Assembly (NCBI GenBank): GCA_039934635.1
Contig: JBDTLT010000009.1
Span: forward strand, 1 to 64,000
Source of the DNA: DATLFA01 sp039934635
Lineage (GTDB): Bacteria > Actinomycetota > Acidimicrobiia > Acidimicrobiales > WLNW01
DNA: 64,000 bases
Direction: 5' to 3'
Made by a program: the position numbers and the translations under genes. Below, piece after piece: positions 1-9,097 of this stretch. The stretch's first letter is position 1. Each line of letters begins with the position of its first letter. The notes under the pieces are model-generated. The model saw nothing but the letters and a program-made list of their open reading frames with translations. It had not been told where the DNA came from and ran no database searches.

Positions 1-1
1 C

Positions 2-49
2 ATCACCATCGTCACCCGCCGCAGCGCGCGCTCGCACCCCCACGCGTGA
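2..49 (+). CDS. C-terminal end of a gene cut by the window edge
   Basis: One plus-strand frame is open from the first base and ends at TGA 47-49, giving a 15-residue tail rich in Arg, Ser and His. A hairpin starts immediately at the stop codon, which is what one expects at the end of a real gene. The body of the gene lies outside the window, so its product cannot be named. The basis is only an open frame plus a well-placed hairpin, so confidence is low. Confidence 0.35.
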   Translation: MTIVTRRSARSHPHA

Positions 50-77
50 CGGCCCGGCGGCGAACCACCGGGCCGTC
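48..77. terminator. Bidirectional hairpin between convergent genes
   Basis: A perfect 10-bp stem (48-57 with 68-77, core ACGGCCCGG/CCGGGCCGT) encloses a 10-base loop. It lies between the stop of the truncated plus-strand gene and the stop of the minus-strand solute-binding protein gene. There is no T-run on either side, so it is a hairpin-only terminator candidate of the kind common in high-G+C actinobacteria. Confidence 0.5.
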
Positions 78-99
78 CCAAAAAGGTGTCGAGTTGGAA

Positions 100-1832
100 C
101 TACTTCTCGAGCCACGCCTTGTTGTAGAGCGTGATCGACGACCCGGTGCGCACGATGTCGTGCATCTTGGGTGTCGAGACGATCGCCTGCGGGATGATCG
201 CGATCGTGTGTGCCGGCATGTCGCGCACCCAGATCACGCTGATCGCCTTGTACGCCTCGGTGCGCTTGGCATCGGTGTCAGCCGTGCGCAACAAGTCGAT
301 CGCGGCGTCCATCTCGGCGTTGCCGTAGCCGTAACGGGGGTTGGAGCTGGCGAACGTCGACAGCAACTGGTTGTAGTTGTTGTCGGATTCGTCGAGCAGA
401 CCGTAAGCCCACGTCGCGAGATCGAAGTCACGGCGCACGAGCACCCGGTTGACGACACCGGTGGTGTCTTCGTCGGTCTGCTTCGTGACGTCCATGCCGG
501 CCGCCTGCAACTGCGTGGCCACGGCGTCGGCCCACTTGAGACCGATGGGATCGTTACCCGCGGCGACACGGATCTTGCCGTCCCATCCTTCGGTCTTCGC
601 CAGGGCGACGAGGCGCTTGGCCTCGGTGAGGTCGGCCTTGGGGCCGGCCACCTTGGGATCCCATTGGAAGTTGGCGAAGGGCGCCGAGTCGACGACTGCT
701 TTACCTTCGTACACGCGGTCGTTGATGACCTTCGGATCGACTGCTGCGGCGACGGCCAAGCGCACGTTCTTGTTGGACGTGGCCGTCTTCGTCGTCACCT
801 TGGTTCCGTCGGCCACACCCTGGCAGGCAGGAACGCTTGCCGTAGAGGCACCCGCACACGTGACTTGGATGCCCGAGTTCATGTTGATGATGTTGCCGGC
901 CACGGTGGGCATATCGACGATGCTGTACTTGTCGGCCTTCGCCTGCGCGTACACCACTGGGTCACGGATGAATCCGCCTTGCAGCGTGCCGGTCTTGATG
1001 GCGTCATAGGTCGCCGAGGGGCCGGCGATGTAGACGAACTTCAACGTGTCGAGGTAGACGGTGCCGCCCCAGTAGTTGGGGTTCTTCGTCATCTCGATGA
1101 CTTCGCCGGGCTTGTACGACTTGAGGATGAACGGACCCGCACCGGCATTGCCGGGGTTGAGGTTGAACGCCTCGGCGCCGACCTTTTCGAACGCGGAGCG
1201 CGAATAGATGAGCCCGTTGACGCCCACGAAGATGTACGGGAAGCCGGCCCACTTCGTCTTCGCCCGGAACTTGAGCGTCAACGCGTCGACGACGGTGATG
1301 CCCGAGTCGGTGATCGCCGGTGGCGTACCGCTGATCTTGGCATCGATGGCGCCGGTGAGCTGTGAACGCGGCGCGCCGTTGCCGGCGAGCATCTGGCGCT
1401 CGAGGACCCACTTCACTGCGGCTGCGTCATACGCCGTGCCGTCGTTGAACTTGATGTTGGCGCGAATCTTCATCGTCCATTCGGTGAGATCCGCGTTGGG
1501 GACGAGTGATTCAGCCGTACCCGGGACGTACTTACCGGTCGGCGCGTCGTACTTCATCAACACGTCGAACATCGCCGCGCCTTCGGTGCCACCGACCGTG
1601 CCGCCACCCGCGAGTTTGGCCGGGTCGAGGCCACCTTCACGACTGAACTGGCCAATGGTCGCAGTACCGCCCGAGACGGGTGTCAGCTTCGACGTGGTCG
1701 TGGGCGACGTGCCCGTGCCGCCGCCGATAGTCTGGTCGAACTCGACTCTTTGCTGTCACCGCATGCCGCGGCGACAAGGCCGATGACGACGAGTACGCAC
1801 GCCATCGACCTCGTTGTTCTGGACTTCCTCAT
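100..1832 (-). pseudogene. ABC transporter solute-binding lipoprotein (family 5, peptide/nickel type), frameshifted near its N-terminus
   Basis: The long frame (100-1572 and upstream) encodes a periplasmic-type family 5 binding protein for peptides or similar solutes, with the usual features FNDGTAYDAAAVKW, GAGPFIL and NPNYWGG. A lipoprotein signal peptide starts at ATG 1832 behind a GGGAGGGG ribosome site and ends in LVAAAC-GDS, but in a different frame. The signal frame stops at 1683-1685 and the main frame has a TGA at 1756-1758, so a single-base loss between about 1683 and 1758 would reconcile them. The intact protein would have about 577 residues, normal for the family. It is either a recent pseudogene or a sequencing/assembly error. 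No permease or ATPase genes for this transporter lie alongside. Confidence 0.8.
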
Positions 1833-1996
1833 ACTTGGATACCCCTCCCTGCCCCGTTCGGAGCAAGCGCATCGAGTCTAGGAAGCGATGTGTCGTCCGA
1901 CACGTCTCGGGGGCGATTGTCGCCGGTTCCACCCCGCACCGCAACGAGATCGTCATACTTCGGGCCGCACGCGCGCGACGGGTAACCTCCCGCTCC

Positions 1997-3217
1997 GTGC
2001 GCCCTCTGTCCGGTGTCCGCGTCATCGATTTGAGCCGGGTCGTCGCCGGCCCGACCTGCTGTTTCTGGTTGGCGTCACTCGGTGCCGAGGTTCTGCGCAT
2101 CGAGGCCCCCGGCGGCGACGTCAGCTGGCAGACCCGGCCGTTCATCGGGCCTGAGGGCGAATCGAACACACAGCTGACCGATCGCGACATCGCCATGAGC
2201 CCACTGCGCAAGGCCCGCGGCAAGCGCAGCCTGGTCCTCGACTTGCGCAGCCCGGGCGGGCGCGAGGTCCTGGCCAAGTTGATCGACGTCAGCGACGTAC
2301 TGATCGAGAACTTCAAACCGGGCACCCTGGCCCGACTCGGCTTCGACGCCGCTGCGCTCGAGGCCCGCAACCCCCGGCTCATCTACGCGACCATCACCGG
2401 TTACGGCCACGACGGGCCATACCGCGACAAACCTTCGATGGATCCCATCGTGCAGGCGATGTCGGGGTTGATGGCCAAGACCGGCTTCACCGACGGGCCG
2501 CCGACACGCGTCGGCGCGACCGTCGGCGATCAACTGCCCGGCATGTGGGCGGCCCTCGGTGTACTCGCCGCGCTGCGCCAGCGCGACCTCGACGGACGCG
2601 GTCAGGTCGTCGACGTCGCCATGATCGACGCGATGTTGGCACTGCTATGGGACGAACCGATCGATCAGTACGAAGACATGGGTATGCCCGAACGCATCGG
2701 CAACGGTGATCCGCGGGGCGCTCCGTTCGACACGTTTCGCACGAACGACGGGTGGGTCGCGTTGGCCGCTCCGGCGAACTCGCAGTGGGTCAAATTGGCG
2801 CCGTTGCTCGGCGGCGCGGCCCTCGACGAGAAGTGGCTCGATCATCACACCCGCGCCCGCGAGCAAGCGACGCTCAACGAGATCGTCAACGCATTCACCA
2901 ACGTGCGCAGCTCCGAGCAGGTCGTGCGCGAGGTCGAAGCATTGGGCGTGCCCGTGTCGGCCGTCAACCCACCCTGGTGGGGACGCCACGATCCCCACAT
3001 CGCCCACCGCGGATCGCTCGAGCGGCTGCGCCATCCGGATATCGATGAGCCGACGGGCTATCTCGGCACGATGCTGCCCATCCGCTTCTCTCGGGCCGAC
3101 ATCTCGACCACACCGGCCGAACCACTCGGCGCGAGCACCGAGTCCGTGTTGCAGGAACTGCTCGGCTACGAGACGACCGAGATCGACGCGTTGCGAGCCG
3201 GCGGCGCTTTCGGCTGA
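1997..3217 (+). CDS. CaiB/BaiF family (class III) CoA-transferase
   Basis: The product (406 aa from GTG 1997) moves coenzyme A between organic acids by the family III mechanism in the cytoplasm. The N-terminus LSGVRVIDLSRVVAGP, the SDVLIENFKPG segment and the GRGQVVDVAMIDAM segment are typical of the family. Asp211 in that last segment sits where formyl-CoA transferase has its catalytic Asp169. The frame is open further upstream, but family homology begins at GTG 1997, so this start is preferred. Its divergent neighbour is the frameshifted binding protein, and it converges on a P450 gene. The acid substrate cannot be read from the sequence. Confidence 0.88.
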   Translation: MRPLSGVRVIDLSRVVAGPTCCFWLASLGAEVLRIEAPGGDVSWQTRPFIGPEGESNTQLTDRDIAMSPLRKARGKRSLVLDLRSPGGREVLAKLIDVSDVLIENFKPGTLARLGFDAAALEARNPRLIYATITGYGHDGPYRDKPSMDPIVQAMSGLMAKTGFTDGPPTRVGATVGDQLPGMWAALGVLAALRQRDLDGRGQVVDVAMIDAMLALLWDEPIDQYEDMGMPERIGNGDPRGAPFDTFRTNDGWVALAAPANSQWVKLAPLLGGAALDEKWLDHHTRAREQATLNEIVNAFTNVRSSEQVVREVEALGVPVSAVNPPWWGRHDPHIAHRGSLERLRHPDIDEPTGYLGTMLPIRFSRADISTTPAEPLGASTESVLQELLGYETTEIDALRAGGAFG

Positions 3218-3251
3218 GCGACCCCCGGTTCGATGACCGCCCGCAGTCGGA

Positions 3252-4415
3252 TCAGTCGATTTCGAGAAGGATCTGCGTATGGCCGCGGTGGCCGAGGCCA
3301 CTGTCCTCGCGCATCGCGCCGACGAGCGAGAGGTGATCGAGCCGATCGGCCAAGGCTTCGAACGCCACTCGCGCCTCGAGTCGGGCGAGCGCCGCACCGA
3401 GACAGAAATGAATGCCGTGGCCGAACGCCAGGTGCGGCGTGTCGCGTTGCGGCACCACGTCGTCGGGACGGTCGAAGGCCGCCGCATCGTGGTTGGCCGC
3501 GCCGATACCAATCGTGACGAACGAACCGGCGGGGATGACCTTGCCACCCATCTCGACATCACACGTCGTCTTGCGAATCGGTGTTTGCACCGGCGCTTCG
3601 AGCCGCATGATCTCTTCGACCAGCAGCGGGATCGTCGCGCGATCGGCTCGTACGGTTGCCCACAGCGTGGGCTCGTCGGCCAGGACGCGCAGCATGTTGC
3701 CGATGAGGCGCGTCGTCGTGAGATTTCCCGCGGAGAGCAACACACAACACGCGCCGACGACTTCGGCCGGTTCCAGATGTTCGCCGTCGACTTCGGCCGT
3801 CACGAGCGCCGAGATCAGATCGTCGCCCGGCTGCTGCGCCCTCGCGCTCACCAGTGCGGCGAACCAGTCGTTGATCGCCTGCGCGCCGCGCTCGGCCGCG
3901 ATCAGCTCGGGAGTACGTTCGCCCCGGGCGTTGTACACGACGAAGGCCCGGTCTTCGGACCACTGCTTGAACTCGCGAAATCGATCGGTTGGTATGCCCA
4001 TCATGCGGGCGATGACGAACACCGGCAGCGGATCGCAGTATCCGAGTTGAAAGTCGACGACGCCATGGCCGATCTCGTCGAGCAAGGCGTCGGCGATCTC
4101 GCGGATCCACGGCTCGGATTCGGCAACGCGCCGCGGCGTGAAGGCCTTGGTCATGATGCGCCGGATCTGCGTGTGCCTCGGTGGATCGTCGAAGATCAGC
4201 GGCGAGTCGCGGAATACGGGATTGTCGGACCCGCGCACATTGGACGAAAAACGCTCGGGGTCGGCCAGCGCGGCGCGCACGTGCTCATAGCTCAACAAGA
4301 TCCATGAGGACCGGCTCATCTGCAGCGGGCTGTGCGGCCGCAAGACGGCGTAGGCCGGATACGGATTGCGAAAAGTCAGCGGGTCGCGCAGGAGCGTTGT
4401 ATCGGGTTCGGCCAC
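3252..4415 (-). CDS. Cytochrome P450
   Basis: A 387-aa soluble bacterial P450, a haem monooxygenase that needs separate redox partners. The I-helix reads SAGNLTT (about residues 228-234) with the acid-alcohol Thr pair, the K-helix ExxR is E268-I-M-R271, and the haem loop FGHGIHFCLG places the ligand at Cys338. Length and motifs are normal. It is divergent from the zinc importer and converges on a CoA-transferase gene, so it probably belongs to the catabolic set. The substrate is unknown; no ferredoxin gene is adjacent. Confidence 0.93.
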   Translation of the reverse strand: MAEPDTTLLRDPLTFRNPYPAYAVLRPHSPLQMSRSSWILLSYEHVRAALADPERFSSNVRGSDNPVFRDSPLIFDDPPRHTQIRRIMTKAFTPRRVAESEPWIREIADALLDEIGHGVVDFQLGYCDPLPVFVIARMMGIPTDRFREFKQWSEDRAFVVYNARGERTPELIAAERGAQAINDWFAALVSARAQQPGDDLISALVTAEVDGEHLEPAEVVGACCVLLSAGNLTTTRLIGNMLRVLADEPTLWATVRADRATIPLLVEEIMRLEAPVQTPIRKTTCDVEMGGKVIPAGSFVTIGIGAANHDAAAFDRPDDVVPQRDTPHLAFGHGIHFCLGAALARLEARVAFEALADRLDHLSLVGAMREDSGLGHRGHTQILLEID

Positions 4416-4444
4416 GACATCGAGGTTAGTAGATCGGTTGTTTG

Positions 4445-4457
4445 GAGAATCATTCTC
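4445..4457. promoter_or_regulatory. Zur/Fur-type operator, distal box
   Basis: A perfect palindrome, GAGAAT-C-ATTCTC, lies in the short divergent region between the P450 and the metal importer. It resembles actinobacterial Zur boxes of the TGAAAAT-N-ATTTTCA type. Placement before a zinc-type binding protein makes zinc-dependent repression of 4487-7921 likely. Operator function is inferred from similarity and position. Confidence 0.6.
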
Positions 4458-4470
4458 AGCACCGTTACAC

Positions 4471-4485
4471 TGAGAATCGATCTCA
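4471..4485. promoter_or_regulatory. Zur/Fur-type operator, proximal box abutting the start codon
   Basis: A second palindrome, TGAGA-ATCGA-TCTCA, ends one base before the ATG of the binding-protein gene at 4487. It is spaced 26 bases, centre to centre, from the distal box. Because it occupies the normal ribosome-site position and no Shine-Dalgarno sequence is visible, the mRNA may be leaderless or nearly so, with a repressor on this box covering the transcription start. Confidence 0.55.
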
Positions 4486-4486
4486 C

Positions 4487-5401
4487 ATGCGCCTCACTCG
4501 CACTCTGTTCCTGACCCTCTCGCTGACGCTCGTTGTTGCGTGCGGCGACAGCGCGGGCTCGAGCGCGAGCGCAGCACCGTTGCGAGTGGTCACCACGACC
4601 ACCGTGCTGACCGACTTCGCGCACGTCATCGGTGGGGATCGCGTGAGTGTCCACGGTGTCCTGAAACCCAACGTCGATCCGCACGACTACGAACCATCGG
4701 CCAAGGATCTCGACTCGATGCGAAAAGCACGGGTGATCGTCATGAACGGCGTGCATCTCGAGCCGTGGTTCCACGACGCCGCCTCGGCCAGCGGCACCAA
4801 GGCCACGGTCGTCGACGCCAGCGCAGGGATCGCCCTTCGGGCCGCCGACGACAACCGCGAATCGCCCGAGGGCGATCCGCACATCTGGCACGATCCGCGA
4901 AACGCGAAGCGAATGGTTGCGACGATGCTCGCGGCATTCGTCGCCGCCGATCCGGCCGGGGCGCAGATCTACGCGACCAACGCCGCCCACTACACGGCCG
5001 ATCTCGACGCCCTCGATCTCGACATCGCGGCGCAAATCGGCACGCTCCAAAACAAGAAACTGGTCACGAACCACGATGCGTTCGGCTACTACGTCGACCG
5101 CTACGGGTTGGAGTTCGTCGGGTCGATCATCCCGAGCTTCGAGACCTCGGCCGAGGTGTCCGCGTCAGAGCTCGCCGACCTCATCGACGAAGTCAAGACA
5201 CAAGGCGTCAAGGCGATCTTCGCCGAGGCCGCTCTGCCGGCGAAAGTGGCCAAGACGATCGCCGACGAGGCCGGTGTCAAAGTGGTCGACGGCGAGGGCG
5301 CGCTTTATGGTGACGGCCTGGGACCTTCGAAGTCGCCCGGCGGCACGTACCTCACGATGATGCGGCACAACACGACCACTATCGTCGATAACCTCGGATG
5401 A
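4487..5401 (+). CDS. znuA: Zinc/manganese ABC transporter substrate-binding lipoprotein
   Basis: A 304-aa cluster A-I metal-binding lipoprotein that captures Zn2+ or Mn2+ outside the membrane. The signal peptide ends in the lipobox LVVAC-GDS. Metal-ligand regions are visible: VDPHDYEPS, GDPHIWHDP, TNHDAFGYY and a late Asp in VVDGEGALYGD. The His-rich loop of some zinc proteins is absent. The start at ATG 4487 is chosen because the signal peptide begins there; the upstream TTG would place 15 odd residues before it. It is the first gene of a four-gene operon behind two Zur-like boxes, which favours zinc. Confidence 0.9.
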   Translation: MRLTRTLFLTLSLTLVVACGDSAGSSASAAPLRVVTTTTVLTDFAHVIGGDRVSVHGVLKPNVDPHDYEPSAKDLDSMRKARVIVMNGVHLEPWFHDAASASGTKATVVDASAGIALRAADDNRESPEGDPHIWHDPRNAKRMVATMLAAFVAADPAGAQIYATNAAHYTADLDALDLDIAAQIGTLQNKKLVTNHDAFGYYVDRYGLEFVGSIIPSFETSAEVSASELADLIDEVKTQGVKAIFAEAALPAKVAKTIADEAGVKVVDGEGALYGDGLGPSKSPGGTYLTMMRHNTTTIVDNLG

Positions 5402-5411
5402 GCTGATCTCC

Positions 5412-6167
5412 ATGAACGAACCTCTGCTGCACGTTGATCACCTCACGGTCGCCTATGACCGTCAGATCGTCGTGCACGACATGACCATGCAGGTGTCGGC
5501 GGGCGAATCGGTTGCGCTGATCGGTCCCAACGGTGCCGGCAAGTCGACGTTCATCAAGTCGGTCCTCGGTTTGGTCCCGATCCACAGCGGCTCCGTCCAG
5601 GTACTCGGGCGCCCCTCGGTCGACATGCGCCGGCACATCGCGTACGTGCCCCAACACGATCACCTCGATCCGCAGTTCCCCATCACGGTGCAACAAGTGG
5701 TGATGATGGGCCGCTATCGCACCATCGGTTGGATGCACCGGCCCAAACGCCAAGATCGCGACGCGGCCCGCGCCGCGCTGCAACAAGTCGGTCTCGCCAA
5801 TCGTGCCGGCGACTCTTTTGGCAGCCTCTCGGGCGGGCAACGTCAACGCGTGCTCATCGCTCGCGCCATCGCGCAAGACGCCAAATTGCTGTTGCTCGAC
5901 GAGCCGTTCAACGGAGTCGACAGCACCACCCAAGATGTCTTGCTCGAGGTCTTGTCGTCGCTGCGTGCGGGTGGCGCGGCGGTGGTGATGGCGACCCACG
6001 ACCTCTCCGTCGCACATCTCGCATGCGGTCACGCTTGCGTGCTCAATCGTCATCTGGTCGCCTTCGGCCCGATCGGCACCACGCTCGGATCCGACGCCCT
6101 CGTCGCGGCCTACGGTCATCAGGCAGTCGTCCTCGCCGAGGGCACCGCGATGATCCACGCCCACTGA
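5412..6167 (+). CDS. znuC: Metal ABC transporter ATP-binding protein
   Basis: A 251-aa ABC ATPase with Walker A GPNGAGKST, the signature LSGGQRQRV, Walker B LLLLDEP and the switch His in MATHDL. It powers metal import with the two permeases downstream. It follows the binding-protein gene by 10 bases and precedes the first permease by 9, so co-translation and shared regulation are expected. Zinc rather than manganese is inferred from the upstream operators only. Confidence 0.92.
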   Translation: MNEPLLHVDHLTVAYDRQIVVHDMTMQVSAGESVALIGPNGAGKSTFIKSVLGLVPIHSGSVQVLGRPSVDMRRHIAYVPQHDHLDPQFPITVQQVVMMGRYRTIGWMHRPKRQDRDAARAALQQVGLANRAGDSFGSLSGGQRQRVLIARAIAQDAKLLLLDEPFNGVDSTTQDVLLEVLSSLRAGGAAVVMATHDLSVAHLACGHACVLNRHLVAFGPIGTTLGSDALVAAYGHQAVVLAEGTAMIHAH

Positions 6168-6176
6168 TCGATCGAC

Positions 6177-7049
6177 ATGTTTGCCGGCATACGGCTCATC
6201 ACCGAGCCTTTCGAGCCGCCCTATATGCAGCGCGCGCTGATCGCTATGTTGTTGCTGGCGCTGCTCGCCGGCGTTGTCGGGGTCGTCGTCCAACTGCGCC
6301 GCCTCGCGTTCATGACCGACGCAATGACCCATACGGTGTTCCCCGGCGTTGCGATCGCGTTCTTCATGGGTGACTCCTTGTTCGTCGGTGCGCTGATCGC
6401 CGCCGGCACCTCGGCAGTGGTGCTCACTCTGCTGGCCCGTCACCCTCGCATCGATGAAGACGCGCTCGTCGCGTTCGTGCTCGCGACGTTCTTCTCGGTT
6501 GGCGTCATCGTCGTGTCGCGCAATCGCACGTTCACCGCCGATCTCAATCAGCTGCTCTTCGGTCGCGTGCTCACGATCTCGACGCGAGATGTCGTCGAGA
6601 TCGCCATCGTGTGCGTGCTGTGCTTCGCGTCGTTGTATGCCTTGCGCAAAGAGCTGTTACTCCGCTCGTTCGACCCGGTCGGCGCCGCCGCACTGGGCTA
6701 CCCCACTGTCATCATCGACATGGCGCTCAACTTGCTGATCGCCCTCGTGGTCGTGGCGGCCGTCCGCGCGGTGGGCACCGCGCTGGTCGTCGCACTGCTG
6801 ACGACTCCCGCTGCGACGGCGCGCATCGTGTCCTCGCGCATCACGACGATGATGGTGCTGTCGTGTGCAATCGGCGCCATCGGGGGCTGGCTCGGCCTGG
6901 TCATCAGCTACGACGCATCGATCCATTACGACGTGCGGCTGGCCGCCGGCGCCACCACGGTCGTTGTGCTCACGGTCGCGTTCGCGGCAGTTGCCGTGGC
7001 GTTCGCGCTTGCGCGCCGGCGCCACGCCCGCCAGGCGGTCGTGTCATGA
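6177..7049 (+). CDS. znuB: Metal ABC transporter permease, first subunit
   Basis: A 290-aa integral membrane protein of the ABC-3 family with about eight hydrophobic segments. It has the family's typical opening, with a helix followed by LRRLAFMTDAMTHTVFPG, and later RAVGTALVVALLTTPAATA. It forms half of the transmembrane pore. Its stop overlaps the start of the second permease (ATGA at 7046-7049), so the two are translationally coupled and probably form a heterodimer. Confidence 0.9.
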   Translation: MFAGIRLITEPFEPPYMQRALIAMLLLALLAGVVGVVVQLRRLAFMTDAMTHTVFPGVAIAFFMGDSLFVGALIAAGTSAVVLTLLARHPRIDEDALVAFVLATFFSVGVIVVSRNRTFTADLNQLLFGRVLTISTRDVVEIAIVCVLCFASLYALRKELLLRSFDPVGAAALGYPTVIIDMALNLLIALVVVAAVRAVGTALVVALLTTPAATARIVSSRITTMMVLSCAIGAIGGWLGLVISYDASIHYDVRLAAGATTVVVLTVAFAAVAVAFALARRRHARQAVVS

Positions 7050-7921
7050 ACCATCTCCTCGATCTCTACGACTCGACGATCATGCAGCGAGCGCTCATCG
7101 AAGCCGCACTCGTCGGCGCGTTGTGCGGTGCAGTGGGTATCCACGTGTTGCTGCGCCGGCTGCCGTTCTTCACGATCACCGTGGCGCACGCGACCTTCCC
7201 CGGGGTCGTCCTCGCGGTCATCCTCGGGGCCAGCGTGCTCACCGGCGCGGTGGTGTTCGCGTTGTTACTGGTGTTGGGCATCTGGCTGACCGGTGTCGAA
7301 GAACGACTGGCGACATCGACTGTCGTCGGGGTCGCACTCGCCGGTTCGTTCGGCGTCGGCGCCATGTTGCAATCGACGCAGAACGGCTTCACCAAGGACC
7401 TCGCGTCCATCTTGGTCGGGCAGATCATCGCCGTGCAGCGCGGCGATCTGATCGCCACCGCCATCATCGGCGGGCTCGTACTCGCGACTATGGTCTCGAC
7501 GCACAAAGAGCTCGTCCTGTCGGCGTTCGACCGCACCGAGGCGCAAGCGCAGGGTCATTCCCGCACGGTCGACCTGCTCGCGCTGTTGATCGTCGCGGCC
7601 GCGGTCGTGACGACGGTGCCCGCGGTGGGCACGATCTTGTCGGTGGCCTTGCTGACGATCCCCGCGATGACGGCTCGGCTCGTGACGCGGCGCGTCGAGA
7701 CCGCGATGGTCACGTCGGCCGCGATCGGCGCGCTCGCCGGGGTAGTCGGGCTCACGATCTCGGCTCAATGGCGGGTCGCGGCCGGTGCCGCGATCACTCT
7801 CACCGCAGCGGGGTTGTTCTTGCTCGTGCTCCTGTTCACGACGGTGACCCGCCGTGCGACGTCAACCGAGAAGGCCGTTGTGTTCCCCGATGCGGGGCGC
7901 ACGCCGGAGCTGGCTCGCTGA
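7046..7921 (+). CDS. Metal ABC transporter permease, second subunit
   Basis: A 291-aa ABC-3 permease paralogous to the preceding one, with LRRLPFFTITVAHATFPG and VPAVGTILSVALLTIPA matching its neighbour's motifs. The start at ATG 7046 lies inside the stop of the first permease. Two permeases in one importer recall TroCD- or MntCD-type systems rather than the single ZnuB of enterobacteria. Its last 60 bases overlap the 3' end of the convergent CoA-transferase gene, so both C-termini share DNA. Confidence 0.9.
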   Translation: MNHLLDLYDSTIMQRALIEAALVGALCGAVGIHVLLRRLPFFTITVAHATFPGVVLAVILGASVLTGAVVFALLLVLGIWLTGVEERLATSTVVGVALAGSFGVGAMLQSTQNGFTKDLASILVGQIIAVQRGDLIATAIIGGLVLATMVSTHKELVLSAFDRTEAQAQGHSRTVDLLALLIVAAAVVTTVPAVGTILSVALLTIPAMTARLVTRRVETAMVTSAAIGALAGVVGLTISAQWRVAAGAAITLTAAGLFLLVLLFTTVTRRATSTEKAVVFPDAGRTPELAR

Positions 7922-9097
7922 CCCGTTGCAGATGAACGGCAAGCCGAGATACGTATAGGACGCCCCGAGGTCCTCGTGCTCGACCTCGACCGGGAACCCG
8001 CGAGCGACGAAGTGGGGATCGCTCAAGACCTCTTCGGGCGAGTACACCACCGTGGCCGCGATGCCGTGGTGCTGTGCCCCCATGAAGAACTCATACGCAG
8101 TCGAGCGTTCGGCCATGAACCGAATCGCTTCGCGGCCGGCGTTGAAGATCGCCTGCGCTTCGGGATCGGTGGCGATCTCGTTGAGTTGCACGCCCCCGCG
8201 GGCCACACCCATCTCCAAGAAGAACGCTTCGCCATACTCTTCGCGGACACCTTCGTCGTCCAACCAATCGACGAGGCGCTGATACTCGGCCGCGCTGCGC
8301 GGTGGCACGCCGCTGTGCACGGTACGGCCGTCTGCCGCCTCCGCGAACGAGCTCGTCGTCATACGCACCGACGCGTGCCGCCCGGTCTGTCGTTGCACCG
8401 TACGTTGCGCGACGAGGTAGTCGTAGGTCGCGGCTTCGGTGGTGACGTTGACCGCCGCGTGCAGGCTCACATCGATGAATTGCCCGATCCCGGTCGCGCC
8501 ACGATGCAACACCGCGGTGAGCGCAGACATCGTCGCGAAGATCGAGCCGGTCTGATAGCCCTGGTTGCCGCCGCCGCGCACCGGGGGTATCGAATGGTCG
8601 TCGTAGCCACAGCTCCACACCGGCCCGCCGCCCGCCAGCACCGTGAGATCGGTCGAGAGCTCGGACGCCCGTGGACCAGACCGCCCGAACGGCGTGACCG
8701 ACACCCAGATCATCGCCGGGTTGAGCGAGCGCAGATCGGGATAGTCGAGCGCCTTGGCGGCCAGCACGCCCGGCATCTCGGATTCGACCACGATGTCGGC
8801 CGTCGCGATCAGCGACCGCAGCGCATCGGCCCCGGCGCGGTCGTCGAGATCGATCGTCACACCAAGCTTGTTGGTGTTGTAGTGCCACCACCACAAGCTG
8901 CGTTCGGGGTCTTCGACGTCGCCGGCGAAGGGCGCCCAATGGCGCGTCTCGTGACCGCCCGGTGGTTCGACGACGATCACTTCCGCGCCGTAGATCGCCA
9001 GCAGCTTGCCCGCGAAGCAGGCGCGTGACGAGGCCAACTCCACGACGCGCAACCCGGACAACGGCCCGCCTGGCCCGGCACTCTCGCTTCGCTCCAT
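7862..9097 (-). CDS. CaiB/BaiF CoA-transferase family protein lacking the catalytic Asp
   Basis: A 411-aa class III CoA-transferase homologue (LSGLRVVELASSRACFAGKL, YGAEVIVVEPPGG). In the segment equivalent to the catalytic loop it reads GQFIDVSLHAAV, so Ala214 stands where the active-site Asp is expected. Its start overlaps the stop of the next CoA-transferase upstream (TGATG at 9095-9099). The pair may therefore work as a heteromer in which this subunit is structural or binds CoA, but the alignment was made by eye. The 3' end overlaps the permease gene by 60 bases. Confidence 0.87.
   Translation of the reverse strand: MERSESAGPGGPLSGLRVVELASSRACFAGKLLAIYGAEVIVVEPPGGHETRHWAPFAGDVEDPERSLWWWHYNTNKLGVTIDLDDRAGADALRSLIATADIVVESEMPGVLAAKALDYPDLRSLNPAMIWVSVTPFGRSGPRASELSTDLTVLAGGGPVWSCGYDDHSIPPVRGGGNQGYQTGSIFATMSALTAVLHRGATGIGQFIDVSLHAAVNVTTEAATYDYLVAQRTVQRQTGRHASVRMTTSSFAEAADGRTVHSGVPPRSAAEYQRLVDWLDDEGVREEYGEAFFLEMGVARGGVQLNEIATDPEAQAIFNAGREAIRFMAERSTAYEFFMGAQHHGIAATVVYSPEEVLSDPHFVARGFPVEVEHEDLGASYTYLGLPFICNGSASQLRRAPRIGEHNGLLG

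Noticed and set aside
46..1365. Long plus-strand open frame opposite the solute-binding protein
   Set aside because: It is an antisense shadow produced by high third-position G+C; its translation is Arg/Val/Asp-rich low-information sequence with no recognisable motif.
1756..1758. TGA in the solute-binding protein considered as a third Sec codon
   Set aside because: The sequence upstream of this TGA in the same frame is not the signal peptide; the real N-terminus is in another frame, so this is a frameshift and not UGA recoding.
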